In this document: piece after piece, positions 34,671-35,637 of the stretch
How positions within the stretch are numbered: position 1 is the stretch's first letter
Layout of the letters: each line of letters opens with the position of its first letter
Assembly (NCBI GenBank): GCA_964448645.1
Contig: CAYUZY010000003.1
Coordinates: forward strand, 1-35,637
Length of the DNA: 35,637 nt
Direction: 5' to 3'
Source of the DNA: GCA-2719315 sp964448645
Lineage (GTDB): Bacteria; Bacteroidota; Bacteroidia; Flavobacteriales; Flavobacteriaceae
The notes under the pieces: generated by a model
Databases searched by the model: none
The model's input: only the letters and a program-made list of their open reading frames with translations
Told to the model about the DNA's origin: nothing
Made by a program: the position numbers and the translations under genes

Positions 34671-35637
34671 AATTAACTTATCAGCAATTTCAGTTTTTAA
34701 ATTAAAAATGTTTGGACAAGATTTATAGTCACAAGTTTTTTTAACTAACAACAATAATTCAGATTTCTCATCACCTTCTGAAATACTATAAATAATATCT
34801 TTTGATTTTTTTTGTATTATTTCATTTGCCTCGTGTAAATATAATTGAGTCATATTAATTTGTGAAGATTGAGATTCTTTATCAGATTTATTAATATTTT
34901 TTATAGTTCTTTTTAAACCAGAGTCAATTAAATAAATTTCAATTAATATATCAGACAAAGAAATTAGAACTTGTTGCTTTTTATCAAGGCCTTGACCATA
35001 TTTTCCTACTGCTTTTCCAAGTAGCATTAAAAATATTTTTTTTAAGTTAATTAATAGTTGAGTTTCATTTGACATAAGATTAGTTGGAATATCTTTTGTG
35101 CCTAAATTTTTTAACAACTCACTTTTAGCATTCATTACGACTTCCATTAAATTTATTTGCCCTTTTATACCTTTTTTTAAAAGCATACCGACAGAAAGCA
35201 TTCTATTTATTTCATTAGTCCCTTCATATATTCGTCCTATCCGAGCATCTCTCCATGCAGACTCCATTGGAGCTTCTGCAGAAAAACCCATTCCTCCAAA
35301 AATCTGAATTCCTTCATCAGCACAGTTCTGAATATCTTCAGATATTCCAATTTTAATCAAAGAACATTCAATGGCAAAGTCTTCAACTCCTTTTAGTTCT
35401 GATTCTTGATGAGATAATCCTTGATCTAGAAAAAGTTGAGTCCTATTTTCAATGTCTTTAGCGGCTCTATAGCAAGCAGATTCTCCTATATAGCAAGATG
35501 TAGCCATTTGACCAATTTTTTCTTTTATAGCGCCAAAACTCGAAATTGGTGATTTAAACTGGACACGTTCATTTGAATATTTAACGGCTTCAGTAATTAT
35601 TCTTCTTTGAGCCTCTAAACATGCAACACCTAATTTG
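34647..35637 (-). CDS. Acyl-CoA dehydrogenase family protein, C-terminal part (runs off the window)
   Basis: FAD-dependent enzyme that introduces the alpha-beta double bond in acyl-CoA during fatty acid oxidation. The open frame continues through the right edge, so about 329 C-terminal residues are present and the start lies outside. The Met at 35507 is internal, because family sequence (LEAQRRIITEAVKYSNERVQ, then FKSPISSFGAIKEKIGQMA) precedes it. The FAD/substrate segment GGMGFSAEAPMESAWRDARI leads to IYEGTNEINRM, whose Glu is the usual catalytic base. About 170 further residues form a VLCAD/ACAD9-like C-terminal extension, helical and Lys-rich, pointing to the long (about 600-residue) Bacteroidota type. 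It is convergent with the sprF-like gene. Confidence 0.93.
   Translation of the reverse strand, partial: KLGVACLEAQRRIITEAVKYSNERVQFKSPISSFGAIKEKIGQMATSCYIGESACYRAAKDIENRTQLFLDQGLSHQESELKGVEDFAIECSLIKIGISEDIQNCADEGIQIFGGMGFSAEAPMESAWRDARIGRIYEGTNEINRMLSVGMLLKKGIKGQINLMEVVMNAKSELLKNLGTKDIPTNLMSNETQLLINLKKIFLMLLGKAVGKYGQGLDKKQQVLISLSDILIEIYLIDSGLKRTIKNINKSDKESQSSQINMTQLYLHEANEIIQKKSKDIIYSISEGDEKSELLLLVKKTCDYKSCPNIFNLKTEIADKLINENKYCF

Noticed and set aside
35098..35307. Plus-strand 69-codon frame opposite the acyl-CoA dehydrogenase
   Set aside because: It overlaps the conserved catalytic region of the real gene on the other strand and has no independent support.

Overview
The window looks like AT-rich chromosomal DNA from a marine-type Bacteroidota bacterium, most likely a member of the Flavobacteriales. 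It is probably a draft or metagenome assembly. The reasons are an adjacent eno-gltA pair, a giant surface protein with a type IX secretion (T9SS) type B C-terminus followed 2 bases later by a PorP/SprF-type gene, a Brp/Blh retinal-forming enzyme, TAnnTTTG-like promoter elements, few Shine-Dalgarno sequences, several TTG starts, and a run of ten N at 29956-29965. No tRNA, rRNA, CRISPR array, insertion sequence or prophage was seen. No gene-free stretch exceeds about 130 bases.

Left part (1-13268), mostly housekeeping. Enolase and citrate synthase are followed by arginyl-tRNA synthetase, which ends at a strong bidirectional hairpin terminator (about 4500-4540). On the minus strand lies an unrecognised 259-residue membrane protein, divergent from a Brp/Blh beta-carotene cleavage gene that carries an in-frame TAG. 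Next come ffh and folD (6 bases apart), a small VOC/glyoxalase-fold protein (minus), queE, a NamZ/DUF1343 exported muramidase (minus) and a LolC/E-type permease. The start codons of these last two overlap head to head. A cystathionine beta-synthase/cysteine synthase gene is then split by a one-base frameshift in an A6 run.

Right part (13390-34634), a giant secreted adhesin locus. One reading frame of 6742 residues (interrupted only by the N gap) has a signal peptide, two families of very long tandem super-repeats, three PKD-like modules, a SprB-type repeat region, a PKD-type domain carrying a canonical EF-hand-like loop, and a gliding-motility/T9SS type B sorting domain. Super-repeat A has two successive units of exactly 599 codons, then one of 624. 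Super-repeat B has two units of exactly 399 codons, then one of 414. About 16 copies of one roughly 90-residue module (here called the ING module) are scattered through otherwise different architectures. The following SprF-like gene is the expected partner for export or anchoring. This is a SprB/SprF-like pair without sprC or sprD next to it.

The window ends in a convergent, truncated acyl-CoA dehydrogenase gene (34647 to the edge). The most notable items are the giant repeat protein with its ING module and exact super-repeat periods, the two broken genes (blh and the CBS-type gene), and the unknown membrane protein opposite blh.
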